Below, piece by piece: positions 8,379-17,162 of a stretch of 64,000 nt of DNA (position 1 is the stretch's first letter; each line of letters starts with the position of its first letter). Under the pieces are notes generated by a model, which had not been told where the DNA came from, made no database searches, and was given only the letters and a program-made list of their open reading frames with translations. This DNA comes from Thiodiazotropha sp040506195 (lineage in GTDB: Bacteria > Pseudomonadota > Gammaproteobacteria > Chromatiales > Chromatiaceae): assembly GCA_040506195.1 (NCBI GenBank), contig JBEVXH010000004.1, forward strand, positions 124,001-188,000, given 5' to 3'. The translations under genes were made by a program, and so were the position numbers.

Positions 8379-10211
8379 ATGATACGAAAAATATTTCTTC
8401 CCAGCATTCTGATCATTCTTACTTATGGCTTCTGGATCAGTCCTGATTTCAAGGAGATAGCAGCGGGTGTTGCCATCTTTCTGTTCGGCATGTTATCTCT
8501 CGAGGAAGGCTTCAAGGCATTTACCGGCGGAACGCTGGAGCGGATCCTGCGCAATAGTACCAACCGTTACTGGAAAAGCCTCAGCTTCGGTATCGTCAGC
8601 ACCACGATCATGCAGTCCAGTTCCCTGGTGTCCGTCATCACTATCTCTTTCCTCAGTGCCGGTCTGATCACCCTGGCTGCCGGTATCGGCATCATCTTCG
8701 GCGCCAATATCGGTACGACAACAGGGGCCTGGTTGATTGCCGGCCTCGGTTTGAAGGTGAAAATCTCAGCCTACGCCATGCCCATGCTGGCATTCGGCAT
8801 CATCATGGTTTTCCAAAAATCCAATACATACAAAGGGTTAGGCTACATACTAGCCGGTCTCGGCTTCCTGTTCCTCGGCATACACCACATGAAGGAGGGC
8901 TTCGAGGCCTTCAAATCCACCATCGACCTCACCGAATTCGCCGTTGCAGGCTATCCCGGCCTGTTTCTGTTTGCCGGCATCGGCATCTTCGCCACCGTCG
9001 TCATGCAGTCGAGCCATGCCACCCTGGTATTGATTCTGACCGGTCTCGCAGCCGGGCAGATCACCTATGAAAACGCCCTTGCATTGGCGATTGGCGCCAA
9101 CGTGGGTACCTGTATTACCGCAATCCTCGGCTCGCTCAGCGCCAATGTGGAGGGAAAACGCCTGGCGGCCGCACACCTTGTCTTCAATGTCATAACCGGT
9201 GTCATCGCCATCGTCTTTATCCAACAGTTCCTGTGGGGCGTGGAGAGCATCAGCGCCCTGGTGGGTATAGCGGACGACGACTACACCCTGAAACTGGCCG
9301 TATTCCATACCCTGTTCAACATCACCGGTGTATTGGTCATGACACCTACGATAAGCATCCTGGTCACTAAATTGGAAAGCATGCTGCAGGCAAAGGAGGT
9401 TTCGGTGGTGGAACCCAAATACCTCTCCGATGCCACGATGGGATTTCCCGATACCGTGATGGAATCGGTACGCAAAGAAACCCTGCATCTCTACGATAAT
9501 GCCCTGGAGATCATTGCCCATGGTGTCAGTCTCCACAGGCGTGATGTTTTCTCCTCGGCCGATCTGCCTGAAATCGTTGAAAAACCTCATAAAGTTATCG
9601 ATATCGATATCGACGAGGTGTATGGCCGCAACGTCAAGGTGCTGTACGGCGCCATCGTCAGCTATATCTCGGAAGCCCAGACCCAGATCACGTCGGAGTA
9701 CTCTGAAGACCTCTACTCACTGAGACTGGCAGGCCGACACATCGTGGAGGCCTTGAAGGACGTGAAACACTTGCGCAAGAACCTGGCAACCTATATGGTT
9801 TCAGACAATGAGCATATTCGTGCAGAATATAATAAATTCAGGTTGCAAATTGGTAACATTCTGCGTGAGCTTGGGGATTTAAGGGTACAGTCCGAGGATC
9901 CGGATAACATCACAATCCTCAATCTGGACGGTCTGAAAGCGGAGATTGAAGAGATAGATGTAGTTGCCAACGGTTCGCTGGATCATCTGATTCGTGAGAA
10001 CCTGATATCCGAGAAGATGGCCACATCGATTATGAATGACAGCGCCTACACTTTCGACATCTCCAAAAATCTGATCGACATGGCGGAGATACTGCTCGCC
10101 GCACGCGCACTTGATCTCAGAGAGGCGGAACAGGATATCGCACTCAACGAAGATGAACTGGAACAGATCATCGAAGAGGTCGAGGCCGAAGAGAAAGCAC
10201 AAGACAGATAG
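8379..10211 (+). CDS. Na/Pi cotransporter family protein with PhoU-like tail, second paralogue
   Basis: This 610-aa inner-membrane protein resembles the one at 2778 but is divergent. The two repeat motifs are QSSS (about 79-82) and QSSH (about 210-213), with GANIGT and GANVGT following. The His in the second motif is a departure from QSSS. A long helical PhoU-like domain fills about 380-600, ending in an acidic Glu-rich tail. No strong ribosome site precedes the ATG. It is followed after 20 bp by a small basic protein homologous to the one beside the other paralogue. The family role is sodium-linked phosphate transport, with the direction uncertain. Confidence 0.9.
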   Translation: MIRKIFLPSILIILTYGFWISPDFKEIAAGVAIFLFGMLSLEEGFKAFTGGTLERILRNSTNRYWKSLSFGIVSTTIMQSSSLVSVITISFLSAGLITLAAGIGIIFGANIGTTTGAWLIAGLGLKVKISAYAMPMLAFGIIMVFQKSNTYKGLGYILAGLGFLFLGIHHMKEGFEAFKSTIDLTEFAVAGYPGLFLFAGIGIFATVVMQSSHATLVLILTGLAAGQITYENALALAIGANVGTCITAILGSLSANVEGKRLAAAHLVFNVITGVIAIVFIQQFLWGVESISALVGIADDDYTLKLAVFHTLFNITGVLVMTPTISILVTKLESMLQAKEVSVVEPKYLSDATMGFPDTVMESVRKETLHLYDNALEIIAHGVSLHRRDVFSSADLPEIVEKPHKVIDIDIDEVYGRNVKVLYGAIVSYISEAQTQITSEYSEDLYSLRLAGRHIVEALKDVKHLRKNLATYMVSDNEHIRAEYNKFRLQIGNILRELGDLRVQSEDPDNITILNLDGLKAEIEEIDVVANGSLDHLIRENLISEKMATSIMNDSAYTFDISKNLIDMAEILLAARALDLREAEQDIALNEDELEQIIEEVEAEEKAQDR

Positions 10212-10231
10212 ATAACAAAGAGGTAGCCACC

Positions 10232-10486
10232 ATGCCCCCACCAGAGAAAATCGTAAAAAAATTGATGGACCTGCTCGATGCAGGCAAAAAAAAGGACCGG
10301 GCCAAATGTGACCGCATCTCAGAACTCCTAAAGAAACTGAAAAAACAGGAACGCGTAGTCAAAGAGAAACTGGCCAACGAAAAGGACCAAACAAAACGCA
10401 AGCGCCTTTCAACCGAGGTCAAGATCATCCATACTCAGCGCAAAAAAGCGATTCGGCGTTTCAAGGAGCTTAAAAACAAGTGTTAG
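10232..10486 (+). CDS. small Lys/Arg-rich helical protein (Na/Pi-associated, copy 2)
   Basis: This 84-aa basic, helix-forming protein is homologous to the product of 2481-2738. It starts MPPPEKIVKKL, has repeated Lys-rich heptads and ends with two Lys around a Cys-terminal residue. It lies 20 bp after a Na/Pi-PhoU gene, with a GAGG-type ribosome site (AAAGAGGTAGCC) before its ATG. The duplicated gene order (transporter, then small basic protein) is the best evidence that it is real and functionally tied to the transporter. No known domain was recognised. Confidence 0.75.
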   Translation: MPPPEKIVKKLMDLLDAGKKKDRAKCDRISELLKKLKKQERVVKEKLANEKDQTKRKRLSTEVKIIHTQRKKAIRRFKELKNKC

Positions 10487-10489
10487 GTA

Positions 10490-10503
10490 AGCGTGAACAC
10501 GCT
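10490..10503. terminator. weak hairpin between convergent genes
   Basis: AGCGTG-AA-CACGCT forms a small hairpin, followed nine bases later on the plus strand by TTTTTATA. It lies in the 22-bp gap between convergent genes ending at 10486 and 10509. It could end the rightward Na/Pi unit, but the T-run is displaced from the stem. Confidence 0.3.
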
Positions 10504-10508
10504 GACAA

Positions 10509-11480
10509 TCACTTTTTATAGTTATCCAGTGCGTCAAGCAGGCGCTGCCGAATTGCTTGACGCAGATCAGACGGTGAAACGATTTCCACATCAGGACCAT
10601 ATTTCAATAGATCCATCAGTAGTTCCTCAGGGTTGCCATAGGGTAATCTCAACTCATATCGTCCATCTTCCAGCCAGCGATACTGTTGTTTTGGGTGCCA
10701 CTCTTCAGAGGCCACCCACTTGGCTGCATGGGGAGTGAAGCGCACGACCGCCATATTATTGGCCTGCCCTGAGAATATGCCGTAGGTATCGGCAAAGTGG
10801 TGTTCCAGCTGTTCCTCCTCTACCTCTTTCGCAACACAATCCAGCTGCCTTGCTTGTCGAATCGAATCCATGGCAAAGGTACGTATTCCCTCACGCAAAT
10901 GACACCAGGCATCCAGATACCAGTTGTCGCGATAGTGGGTGAGGCGTTGTGGAGACACCTCGCGCTCGCTGACCGTATCATCTGATCGATTGTAATAGAC
11001 GAGATAGATCCGGCGCCTGGCCGCCAGGCTTCCTGCAACGAGGGTAAAGAACGGACTGGAGGACCGGGCGGCCGACCGTATCAGTCGAATCCTGTTTGAG
11101 AGCGATTCCCCCCCCTCCCCCTGCTGCCGCTCCAGCAGCGTGTCGATCTTTCGCCGCAACGGTTGCAGGTGGCTCTCCAGGAGGCCAGGCTGTACGCCTT
11201 CAAGTAACTGCTGAACGGTGAGTAATGCATGCAGTTCAGAGGCATTGAACCAGAGTCCCGGCAACTCATACATCTCCCCTTCATCAGGATCGTATCGATA
11301 GCCGTTGAGTCTTCGATCATAGACGATCGGCGCATTGAGGTAGAGACGCATCTCTTCGATGAGGCGTTTCACTGTGGCCCGGGAACACTCCAGCTCCTGT
11401 TCCAATCGATGTCTCGAAACCGGATAGCGGGCTGACTGCAGAATACGGTTGAGCTCGAAAATCCGGTCGAACCGATCCAT
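10509..11480 (-). CDS. WYL-domain transcriptional regulator (YafY-like)
   Basis: This 323-aa protein is counted from the ATG at 11480; a TTG-initiated form would begin at 11492 and overlap rsfS. The N-terminal 60 residues form an HTH_11/DeoR-like helix-turn-helix (SRHRLEQELECSRATVKRLIEE region, split here as SRHRLEQ and SRATVKRL). A WYL domain lies near residues 145-220 with LTHYRDNWYLDAW and a following RxFAMDSIRQ. A WCX-type C-terminal region completes it. Such proteins usually bind ligands or single-stranded nucleic acid and act as repressors or activators, often of stress or defence genes. No obvious target lies beside it; rsfS is immediately upstream. Confidence 0.88.
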   Translation of the reverse strand: MDRFDRIFELNRILQSARYPVSRHRLEQELECSRATVKRLIEEMRLYLNAPIVYDRRLNGYRYDPDEGEMYELPGLWFNASELHALLTVQQLLEGVQPGLLESHLQPLRRKIDTLLERQQGEGGESLSNRIRLIRSAARSSSPFFTLVAGSLAARRRIYLVYYNRSDDTVSEREVSPQRLTHYRDNWYLDAWCHLREGIRTFAMDSIRQARQLDCVAKEVEEEQLEHHFADTYGIFSGQANNMAVVRFTPHAAKWVASEEWHPKQQYRWLEDGRYELRLPYGNPEELLMDLLKYGPDVEIVSPSDLRQAIRQRLLDALDNYKK

Positions 11481-11488
11481 GCAGGGTG

Positions 11489-11848
11489 TCAAATAGATTT
11501 AAGTTTCTGCGCAGGGTTGTCCGGCTCATCCAGAGACCAGAGTCTTTCCAGATGGTAGAAATCCCTCACCTTTGGCTGCATCACATGCACCACGACACCG
11601 TTAAGGTCCACCAGGGCCCATTCACCATCTTCCATCCCCTCGGTACCGAGCGGGGCTTCACCAGCTTGTTTCGCTATGAAGGCCACTGTCTGTGCAATCG
11701 ATTTCACATGCCTGTCAGAGGTGCCGCTGGCGACAACCATGATATCTGTTATGCTGGTCTTTCCTCGTACATCCAGTACCACCACATCCTTAGCTTTCAT
11801 ATCGTCCAGCGCCTGCAGAACGACGTCTCTGAGTTCTTCTATTTGCAT
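11489..11848 (-). CDS. rsfS: ribosomal silencing factor RsfS
   Basis: This 119-aa protein matches RsfS/Iojap in length and signature: KAKDVVVLDVRGKTS, then DIMVVASGTSDRHV, and the ending MQPKVRDFYHLERLW. RsfS binds ribosomal protein uL14 and blocks subunit joining during starvation. It lies 82 bp downstream of nadD, the usual gammaproteobacterial pairing. The ATG at 11848 gives the expected N-terminus MQIEELRD. Confidence 0.95.
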   Translation of the reverse strand: MQIEELRDVVLQALDDMKAKDVVVLDVRGKTSITDIMVVASGTSDRHVKSIAQTVAFIAKQAGEAPLGTEGMEDGEWALVDLNGVVVHVMQPKVRDFYHLERLWSLDEPDNPAQKLKSI

Positions 11849-11930
11849 TGAGTCCCGTATCTGTTGCCTAATAAAGTGACCGGATCACCGGTGGGGTGCG
11901 ATTTTACCCAATCTTAAGGTCAAGCATAAC

Positions 11931-12581
11931 CTATTGTGGCTCTTTTGCTTGATCCGTCAGATAGAGATGGTTGTTTTCAATGAGTTGCAGCACCGCCTCC
12001 GGTAACAGGAAGCGTGGAGTCCGCCCCTCGGCAACCAAGCTACGGATCTTGCTCGCTGAAATATCAAGCTGGGTAACCGGCTGGTGCAGGATCGCGCCAC
12101 AATCCCGAGCCCTGAGTTGCGCAGGTTTGGAGACCGGACGGGCATCAAGCAGCGTTTCAACCTTTGATTCCTTGGGGCGCTCCTCCCCCGGTCGCTTCAT
12201 CACAATAAGATGGGCAAGGCGCAGAATCTGATCCGGGCGATGCCAGTCGAGAAAGCCGTCAAATGCATCCCTGCCCAACAACAGGCACAAAGACCTGTCA
12301 GGTTGTTCTTTTCGCAAACTGGCGAGTGTATCAACCGTATAGGAATCCCCAGCACGCCGTATCTCCCTGTCGTCGACAACAAAACCCTGTTGCTGCCGGG
12401 TGGCGAGCCGCACCATTTCGAGTCTCAGGTCTGCGGGTGTCTTGGGCTGATCGCGATGTACCGCACCATGCAGGGGGATGAATCGGACCTCATCCAGCCC
12501 GACAGCCTGCATCACATCCAGCGCAGTGCGCAGATGGCCGAAGTGAACCGGATCGAAGGTGCCACCGAAAATACCGATCAT
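11931..12581 (-). CDS. nadD: nicotinate-nucleotide adenylyltransferase NadD
   Basis: This 216-aa enzyme of NAD synthesis transfers AMP to nicotinate mononucleotide. The N-terminal GIFGGTFDPVHFGHLR contains the nucleotidyltransferase HxGH-type motif (HFGH). ISASKIRSL near the C-terminus is the second signature. The ATG at 12581 puts the motif at the very start, as is usual; a TTG at 12599 would overlap the proA stop and adds six residues. It is cotranscribed with proA and rsfS. Confidence 0.94.
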   Translation of the reverse strand: MIGIFGGTFDPVHFGHLRTALDVMQAVGLDEVRFIPLHGAVHRDQPKTPADLRLEMVRLATRQQQGFVVDDREIRRAGDSYTVDTLASLRKEQPDRSLCLLLGRDAFDGFLDWHRPDQILRLAHLIVMKRPGEERPKESKVETLLDARPVSKPAQLRARDCGAILHQPVTQLDISASKIRSLVAEGRTPRFLLPEAVLQLIENNHLYLTDQAKEPQ

Positions 12582-12595
12582 CTTTTCGCGTCTAA

Positions 12596-13867
12596 TCAAC
12601 TACGGATGTGACCATCACCAAGCACGATGAACTTTACCGAGGTCAATCCCTCCAGGCCGACCGGGCCCCGGGCGTGGAACTTGTCTGTCGAGATACCGAT
12701 TTCAGCGCCCAAGCCATATTCGAATCCATCCGCGAAACGGGTCGAGGCGTTAACCATCACCGAGCTTGAATCCACTTCGGTGAGAAAACGGCGGGCACGT
12801 GTGAAATTCTCGGTCACAATGGCATCGGTATGCTGAGAACTGTGGTGATTGATATGAGCAATGGCCTGTTCCAGGCCTGCGACAACCTTGATGGAGAGTA
12901 TCGGCGCCAGATACTCTGTACCCCAATCAGCCTCGGTCGCCGGCTGACAGTCGGCAACGATCTCCCGCGTGCGTTCACACCCCCGCAGCTCAACCCCCTT
13001 TTCAATCAGCGCACCGCCAATCATTGAGAGGGTCTGTTCAGCCACCCCATCCGCCACCAGCAGTGTCTCCATTGTATTACAGGTGCCGTAACGTTGAGTT
13101 TTGGCATTCATAGCCACTGCAAATGCCTTGTCAAGATCGGCCTGGTCATCGATATAGACATGGCAGATCCCGTCCAGATGCTTGATGACCGGCACTCTTG
13201 CTTCCTGGCTGATACGCTCGATCAGGCCTTTGCCTCCGCGCGGAATAATGACATCGATCGATTCAGGCATGGTGATCATCCGGCCCACGGCAGAGCGATC
13301 GGTGGTGGCCACCACCTGTACCGCTTCCTGAGGCAGGCCCGCTTTTCGTAAACCGCTATGAATCGAAGCCGCAATTGCCTGGTTGGAGTAGTAGGCCTCG
13401 CTGCCACCCCTCAAGACGGCGGCATTGCCGGATTTCACACAGAGTGCCGCAGCATCAGCTGTCACATTGGGGCGTGATTCGTAAATGATGCCGACGACCC
13501 CCAAAGGCACTCGCATACGACCCACCTGGATCCCGCTTGGGAGATACTTCATGTCGAAGATCTCGCCGATGGGATCGGAAAGAGCGGCAATCTGACGCAA
13601 TCCCTCGATCATGCTGTCGATACGCCCAGGCGTCAGTTCGAGGCGATCCAGCAAGGCTGCGTCCAGTCCCTTCTCCGCACCCGCCTCCAGATCTTTGCTG
13701 TTTTCTGCCATCAACCTCTCTCTGGACAAACCCAGTTCATCGGCAATGGCCTCGAGAGCCCTGTTCTTTTGTGCAGTAGAGGCGCAGGCAAGCACCCTTG
13801 AGGCCTGGCGGGCCTGCCCGCCGAGCGCTGTCATGTAGCTGGCGACATCGGAAATCTGTTTTGACAT
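12596..13867 (-). CDS. proA: glutamate-5-semialdehyde dehydrogenase ProA
   Basis: This 423-aa cytoplasmic enzyme catalyses the second step of proline synthesis, the NADPH-dependent reduction of glutamyl-5-phosphate. The catalytic Cys lies in RYGTCNTMETLLV, and the conserved VPLGVVGIIYESRPNVT and RGGSEAYYSNQA segments are present. The open frame extends to 13984, but the ATG at 13867 (MSKQISDVASYM) gives the normal family length, so it is preferred. It ends next to the nadD start. Confidence 0.95.
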   Translation of the reverse strand: MSKQISDVASYMTALGGQARQASRVLACASTAQKNRALEAIADELGLSRERLMAENSKDLEAGAEKGLDAALLDRLELTPGRIDSMIEGLRQIAALSDPIGEIFDMKYLPSGIQVGRMRVPLGVVGIIYESRPNVTADAAALCVKSGNAAVLRGGSEAYYSNQAIAASIHSGLRKAGLPQEAVQVVATTDRSAVGRMITMPESIDVIIPRGGKGLIERISQEARVPVIKHLDGICHVYIDDQADLDKAFAVAMNAKTQRYGTCNTMETLLVADGVAEQTLSMIGGALIEKGVELRGCERTREIVADCQPATEADWGTEYLAPILSIKVVAGLEQAIAHINHHSSQHTDAIVTENFTRARRFLTEVDSSSVMVNASTRFADGFEYGLGAEIGISTDKFHARGPVGLEGLTSVKFIVLGDGHIRS

Positions 13868-14270
13868 GATCGTAATGGTTGTCTCGTTAATTACTGCCGC
13901 CAAGGTTTCGGCAGCTAGATCGATTAAACTGCTAACTTTAACAAATCTCGAACAAAATAACGCCATACCTGATCCGATCATCACCCTGAACCACAGTACA
14001 ACAGGCTCTCAAATGCGTGCATCCCGAAAACCATAAACAATTTATGGGAATATTCTGCAGACCCTTTACCATCCCCACAGACCTTTTGCATCTTATTGAT
14101 AATTCTCAGTAAATATCTCACTGTGATATCCATGGCAAAGGCTAATAGAAACTGATTGCCGCCACAGGATTGAATTATTGCCACTATTGAACACCAAATT
14201 ACTTAAGTTCAACAGAATCCAACCGATCTATGTAGTGGGTATAGATAGATATTGAGCAAAGCCTACGACC
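13868..14270. other. 403-bp intergenic region, proA / protease
   Basis: This is the divergent gap between proA (leftward) and the protease (rightward), so it should hold both promoters. It is AT-rich from about 14030 to 14260. A TTGAAC...GTTCAA inverted repeat near 14183-14209 is the only structure noted. No convincing gene was seen; the short minus-strand frame at 13981-14184 has no supporting feature. Confidence 0.4.
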
Positions 14271-14786
14271 ATGATCAAAACACTTCTAAGCACCCTGTTG
14301 GTACTCAGTTATAGCGGTCAGCTGTGGGCGGAGCAGTTCATCTTTGATGTCCCCATGTTCTCCAAGGGCGCCAGCACCTACTACATAGCGGGTAAGATCG
14401 GGGATATGCCGGAGACAGAGTTCATGGTCGATACAGGCTCCAGTTATATGACAATCAACGAGGCTACTTTGAGCAAGCTGCAGGCCAGTGGCAGTCCACT
14501 CTACTTGCGGAACCTGAAGGGAGTATTAGCCAATGGAGATGAGTTGAGTGTGCCTGTCTACAAGATCTGGAATGTTCGAATCGGCGATGAATGTCTGTTG
14601 AAGGAAGTTGACGTCGCGGTGTTTCCAGGCAAGACGCGTCAGATCCTGGGATTGAGTGCACTGTCGAAAACCGCACCTTTTATTTTTTCCACCCAGCCGC
14701 CACAGCTGCAGTTGAGTAATTGCCATCTGGTTAAGGCGGAGACCGGCAACCAGACTAAGCTGGCTGCCGGTATTACGACCCCATAA
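14271..14786 (+). CDS. exported retropepsin-like aspartic protease
   Basis: This 171-aa protein has a signal peptide (hydrophobic residues 4-20, probable cleavage after LWA). The catalytic motif FMVDTGSSYMTI (Asp about 54) is typical of clan AA retropepsin-like bacterial proteases. A later LGLSALSK segment matches the (I)LG(M/L)xxL motif that follows the flap in this family. One catalytic Asp per chain implies a homodimer. It is predicted to act in the periplasm. The C-terminal 30 residues contain a Cys (SNCHL) and end in a Thr/Ala-rich tail. The substrate is unknown. Confidence 0.85.
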   Translation: MIKTLLSTLLVLSYSGQLWAEQFIFDVPMFSKGASTYYIAGKIGDMPETEFMVDTGSSYMTINEATLSKLQASGSPLYLRNLKGVLANGDELSVPVYKIWNVRIGDECLLKEVDVAVFPGKTRQILGLSALSKTAPFIFSTQPPQLQLSNCHLVKAETGNQTKLAAGITTP

Positions 14787-14810
14787 AGGGGATCCTACTC
14801 CCTACCGAAG

Positions 14811-15062
14811 TTATTTGCCTTCAGGAGCGCTGCTGGCCTCGAACGCACTGAACTCGGCCGCATCAACTTGTCCATCCTGATTCGCATCGGCGGTTTCCCA
14901 GCCCTTATAGAGCGCCTCGTGAGCTGTCGCCTCTTCAGAAGAGATGGCACCATCAGCATTAGCGTCGAGTTTGCTGAATGCATCCTCGCCAGCAACCGCT
15001 GCGGTAAGAAAACCTGCTGCTGCCAGAGCTACTGCAGAATGGAGGATAGTTTTTTTATTCAT
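14811..15062 (-). CDS. exported EF-hand calcium-binding protein A
   Basis: This 83-aa protein has a signal peptide (to about residue 24, AVA|GED) and two EF-hand loops: DANADGAISSEE (about 33-44) and DANQDGQVDAAE (about 59-70), both with intact Ca ligands. The ATG at 15062 is preceded by AAGGAG; the frame could extend to 15101, but the extra residues lack a signal character. Predicted to be periplasmic. It is a close paralogue of the protein at 15222. Confidence 0.85.
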   Translation of the reverse strand: MNKKTILHSAVALAAAGFLTAAVAGEDAFSKLDANADGAISSEEATAHEALYKGWETADANQDGQVDAAEFSAFEASSAPEGK

Positions 15063-15221
15063 AATGTTCTCCTTAACGGAATGTAATGATTTTCGATCCA
15101 AAAAGCCCTGTCCGGGCCCTCCGGTATTTCATGAGACACCGCTGGGGGAAGAATTTAAGTGAAGTCAATCACAAAAACACAACTTTAATTCCCAGTAAAA
15201 ATGGGTTTTTGGAGTTACCCC

Positions 15222-15470
15222 TTATTTCTCGCTATTTTCACTTTTTATTTCAAAGGCACTGAACTCGGCGGTATCGATTCTGCCGTCGTTATTGACATCG
15301 ACAGTTGACCAATTCTTATAGAGTGCCTCGCTCACAATCGACTCTTCTGCGGAGATGAAACCATCGGCATTTCGATCCAGTTTCATGAACATCTCTTCAG
15401 CGGCTGTGACGCCACAAACTCCACCTAATGCTAAAACCGCAACAACTAGATTCATTAGGATTTTTTTCAT
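15222..15470 (-). CDS. exported EF-hand calcium-binding protein B
   Basis: This 82-aa protein has a signal peptide (MKKILMN start, VTAAEE end) and two EF-hand loops (DRNADGFISAEE and DVNNDGRIDTAE). The ATG at 15470 has AAGGAG 6 bp upstream; a GTG codon just before it is an alternative. The two genes are tandem on the same strand and share SEALYK/HEALYK and AEFSAFE segments, so they arose by duplication. Both are separated by about 160 bp, which suggests separate promoters. Confidence 0.85.
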   Translation of the reverse strand: MKKILMNLVVAVLALGGVCGVTAAEEMFMKLDRNADGFISAEESIVSEALYKNWSTVDVNNDGRIDTAEFSAFEIKSENSEK

Positions 15471-15632
15471 CACTTGCTCCTTGTTGATGTTGTTTGAATC
15501 CCAGGCCGCCAGGATAGCGGCCCTAGGCTACAGATCTGACTACGCGGGAAGAATTAATGGCTTGACCTGGTTCACAAATAAGCGTTATGCCCATTAAAAG
15601 CCATTATCTCCCTGGGAACTGTGAGGAACAGG

Positions 15633-16643
15633 TCACATCTGAGGTATGCCCGCCATACCCCTTGCGAGCTGTTGAAACAATAACCAGGGATCCGCAGAAT
15701 CCAGCCCCTTTATTGCCTTGTCTGCAAGTGCGCAATCCGATAACAGACGCCGCCAATGATCCACCTGTCGTTGCAATGCCCTGCGCAGGATCGGCTTACG
15801 CCTGTCCCAGACACGATGTTTGGCCATTACCTGGTCCACACCCTCGCCCAGCCTTATCTCAAAGCTCATTTCGGCGAGCAGGCGGATCTCCCGGCTTAAT
15901 GCCCAAAGCACCACCGGTGCCGCAATACCCTCACCCTTTAGGCCCTGTAAAATACGGCTCCCCTTGGCGATATCGCCCTCAAGCAGGGTATCGACGAGGG
16001 TAAAGATATCGAACCGGGCACTATCAGCCACGGCCTCGATGAGCTTTTCCGGTGTAACCACACCCTTACCATACAACAGCAACAGTTTCTCTATCTCCTG
16101 GCTGGCCGCAAGCAGATTACCCTCTACCCGATCTGCAAGCATCTCCACCACACCTGTTTCCGGTATCAGTCCCGCGCGTCGCAAGCGCTGCTCGATCCAG
16201 GGGACCAGCCGCTTCCCTTCAACCGGCCAGATCTGTACCACCACACCTGTCCGCTCAACCGCCTGATACCACTTGCTGTTTGCCTGCATCCGCTCCAATT
16301 TGGGAAGTGTTATCAGCAAGATGGTATCGATTGCCGGACGCTGGCAGTAGGCGCCGAGGGATTTCCCCCCTTCTGCACCCAGTTTTCCACTGTTGAGGCG
16401 TAGCTCAAGCAGTCGTTTCTCACCAAACAGCGAAAGGCTTTCGGCGGCAGTGTTCAGACTCGACCAGTCAAATCCACCCACCTGATCCAGAACTTCACGT
16501 TCGCTGTATCCCTGCAGATGCGCTGCATGCCTTATCGCATCCCCCGCCTCTTGCATCTGCAAGGGTTCGTCACCGGTCAACAGATAGACAGGGGCAAGCT
16601 GTTGCTGCAGATGGCTTTCCAGTTGTTCATTGCGCAGACGCAT
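15633..16643 (-). CDS. holA: DNA polymerase III delta subunit HolA
   Basis: This 336-aa clamp-loader subunit opens the sliding clamp. The N-terminus (PVYLLTGDEPLQMQEAGDAIR) and the ETGVVEMLADRVEGNLLAASQEIEKL region (seen as ALVEMLADRVEGNL-type motif) match the family, and the length is normal. It follows lptE by 20 bp in the conserved leuS-lptE-holA order, which supports the call. No oddity was noted. Confidence 0.93.
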   Translation of the reverse strand: MRLRNEQLESHLQQQLAPVYLLTGDEPLQMQEAGDAIRHAAHLQGYSEREVLDQVGGFDWSSLNTAAESLSLFGEKRLLELRLNSGKLGAEGGKSLGAYCQRPAIDTILLITLPKLERMQANSKWYQAVERTGVVVQIWPVEGKRLVPWIEQRLRRAGLIPETGVVEMLADRVEGNLLAASQEIEKLLLLYGKGVVTPEKLIEAVADSARFDIFTLVDTLLEGDIAKGSRILQGLKGEGIAAPVVLWALSREIRLLAEMSFEIRLGEGVDQVMAKHRVWDRRKPILRRALQRQVDHWRRLLSDCALADKAIKGLDSADPWLLFQQLARGMAGIPQM

Positions 16644-16663
16644 GTGGAATCCCGAAAATATCG

Positions 16664-17158
16664 CTATTTGATGGCCTCGAGACGACGAATGATCTGTTCC
16701 GCCATTTCATTTCGCATATCGTACTTCATCAAGCTGGTTTCACTTCTTTGACCGAGCTCATCGTCACCACTGAAACTGAGCTGACGCAACAGATCCAGCT
16801 GCCGCTCCACGCCCGGTTCACCGCTACCCGGCACCCTGGCACGAATCACGGCAGATAGATGCAGTTCCTTGTCCAACGCCTTGCCGCCGGCATCCACCGA
16901 CAGTACTCTGCTGGTGAACCTTTCCTCTACAACCTCGATATTCAGCTTTGCTGAGGCTTCATCACCGGCCATTACCGCACCCCTGCCCCGTAAATTGTCA
17001 TACAGAACAGCGGCCAGGCTCTCCCGTTTCTCAAAACCGGAGATATAGAGTCCGTTCAGTGCGGATGACAGCTGTCCATACCCCTTGAGGTGGAAACCAC
17101 AACCCGCGAAAAGGACCGATATCAGCACGCTCCAAAGCAGTTGATGGCGAATATGCAT
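16664..17158 (-). CDS. lptE: LPS-assembly lipoprotein LptE
   Basis: This 164-aa outer-membrane lipoprotein plugs the LptD barrel during LPS export. The lipobox LFAGC places the lipidated Cys at residue 20, followed by the family motif GFHLKGYGQLS. The ATG at 17158 lies 4 bp after the leuS stop; an upstream TTG at 17173 would overlap leuS. The C-terminal sequence LMKYDMRNEMAEQIIRRL is typical. The order leuS-lptE-holA is conserved among gammaproteobacteria. Confidence 0.93.
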   Translation of the reverse strand: MHIRHQLLWSVLISVLFAGCGFHLKGYGQLSSALNGLYISGFEKRESLAAVLYDNLRGRGAVMAGDEASAKLNIEVVEERFTSRVLSVDAGGKALDKELHLSAVIRARVPGSGEPGVERQLDLLRQLSFSGDDELGQRSETSLMKYDMRNEMAEQIIRRLEAIK

Positions 17159-17162
17159 TGAA

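Noticed and set aside
15188..15209. CCCAGTAAAAATGGGTTTTT hairpin between the EF-hand genes
   Set aside because: Only 4-bp stem and on the strand opposite to both genes, so not called a terminator.
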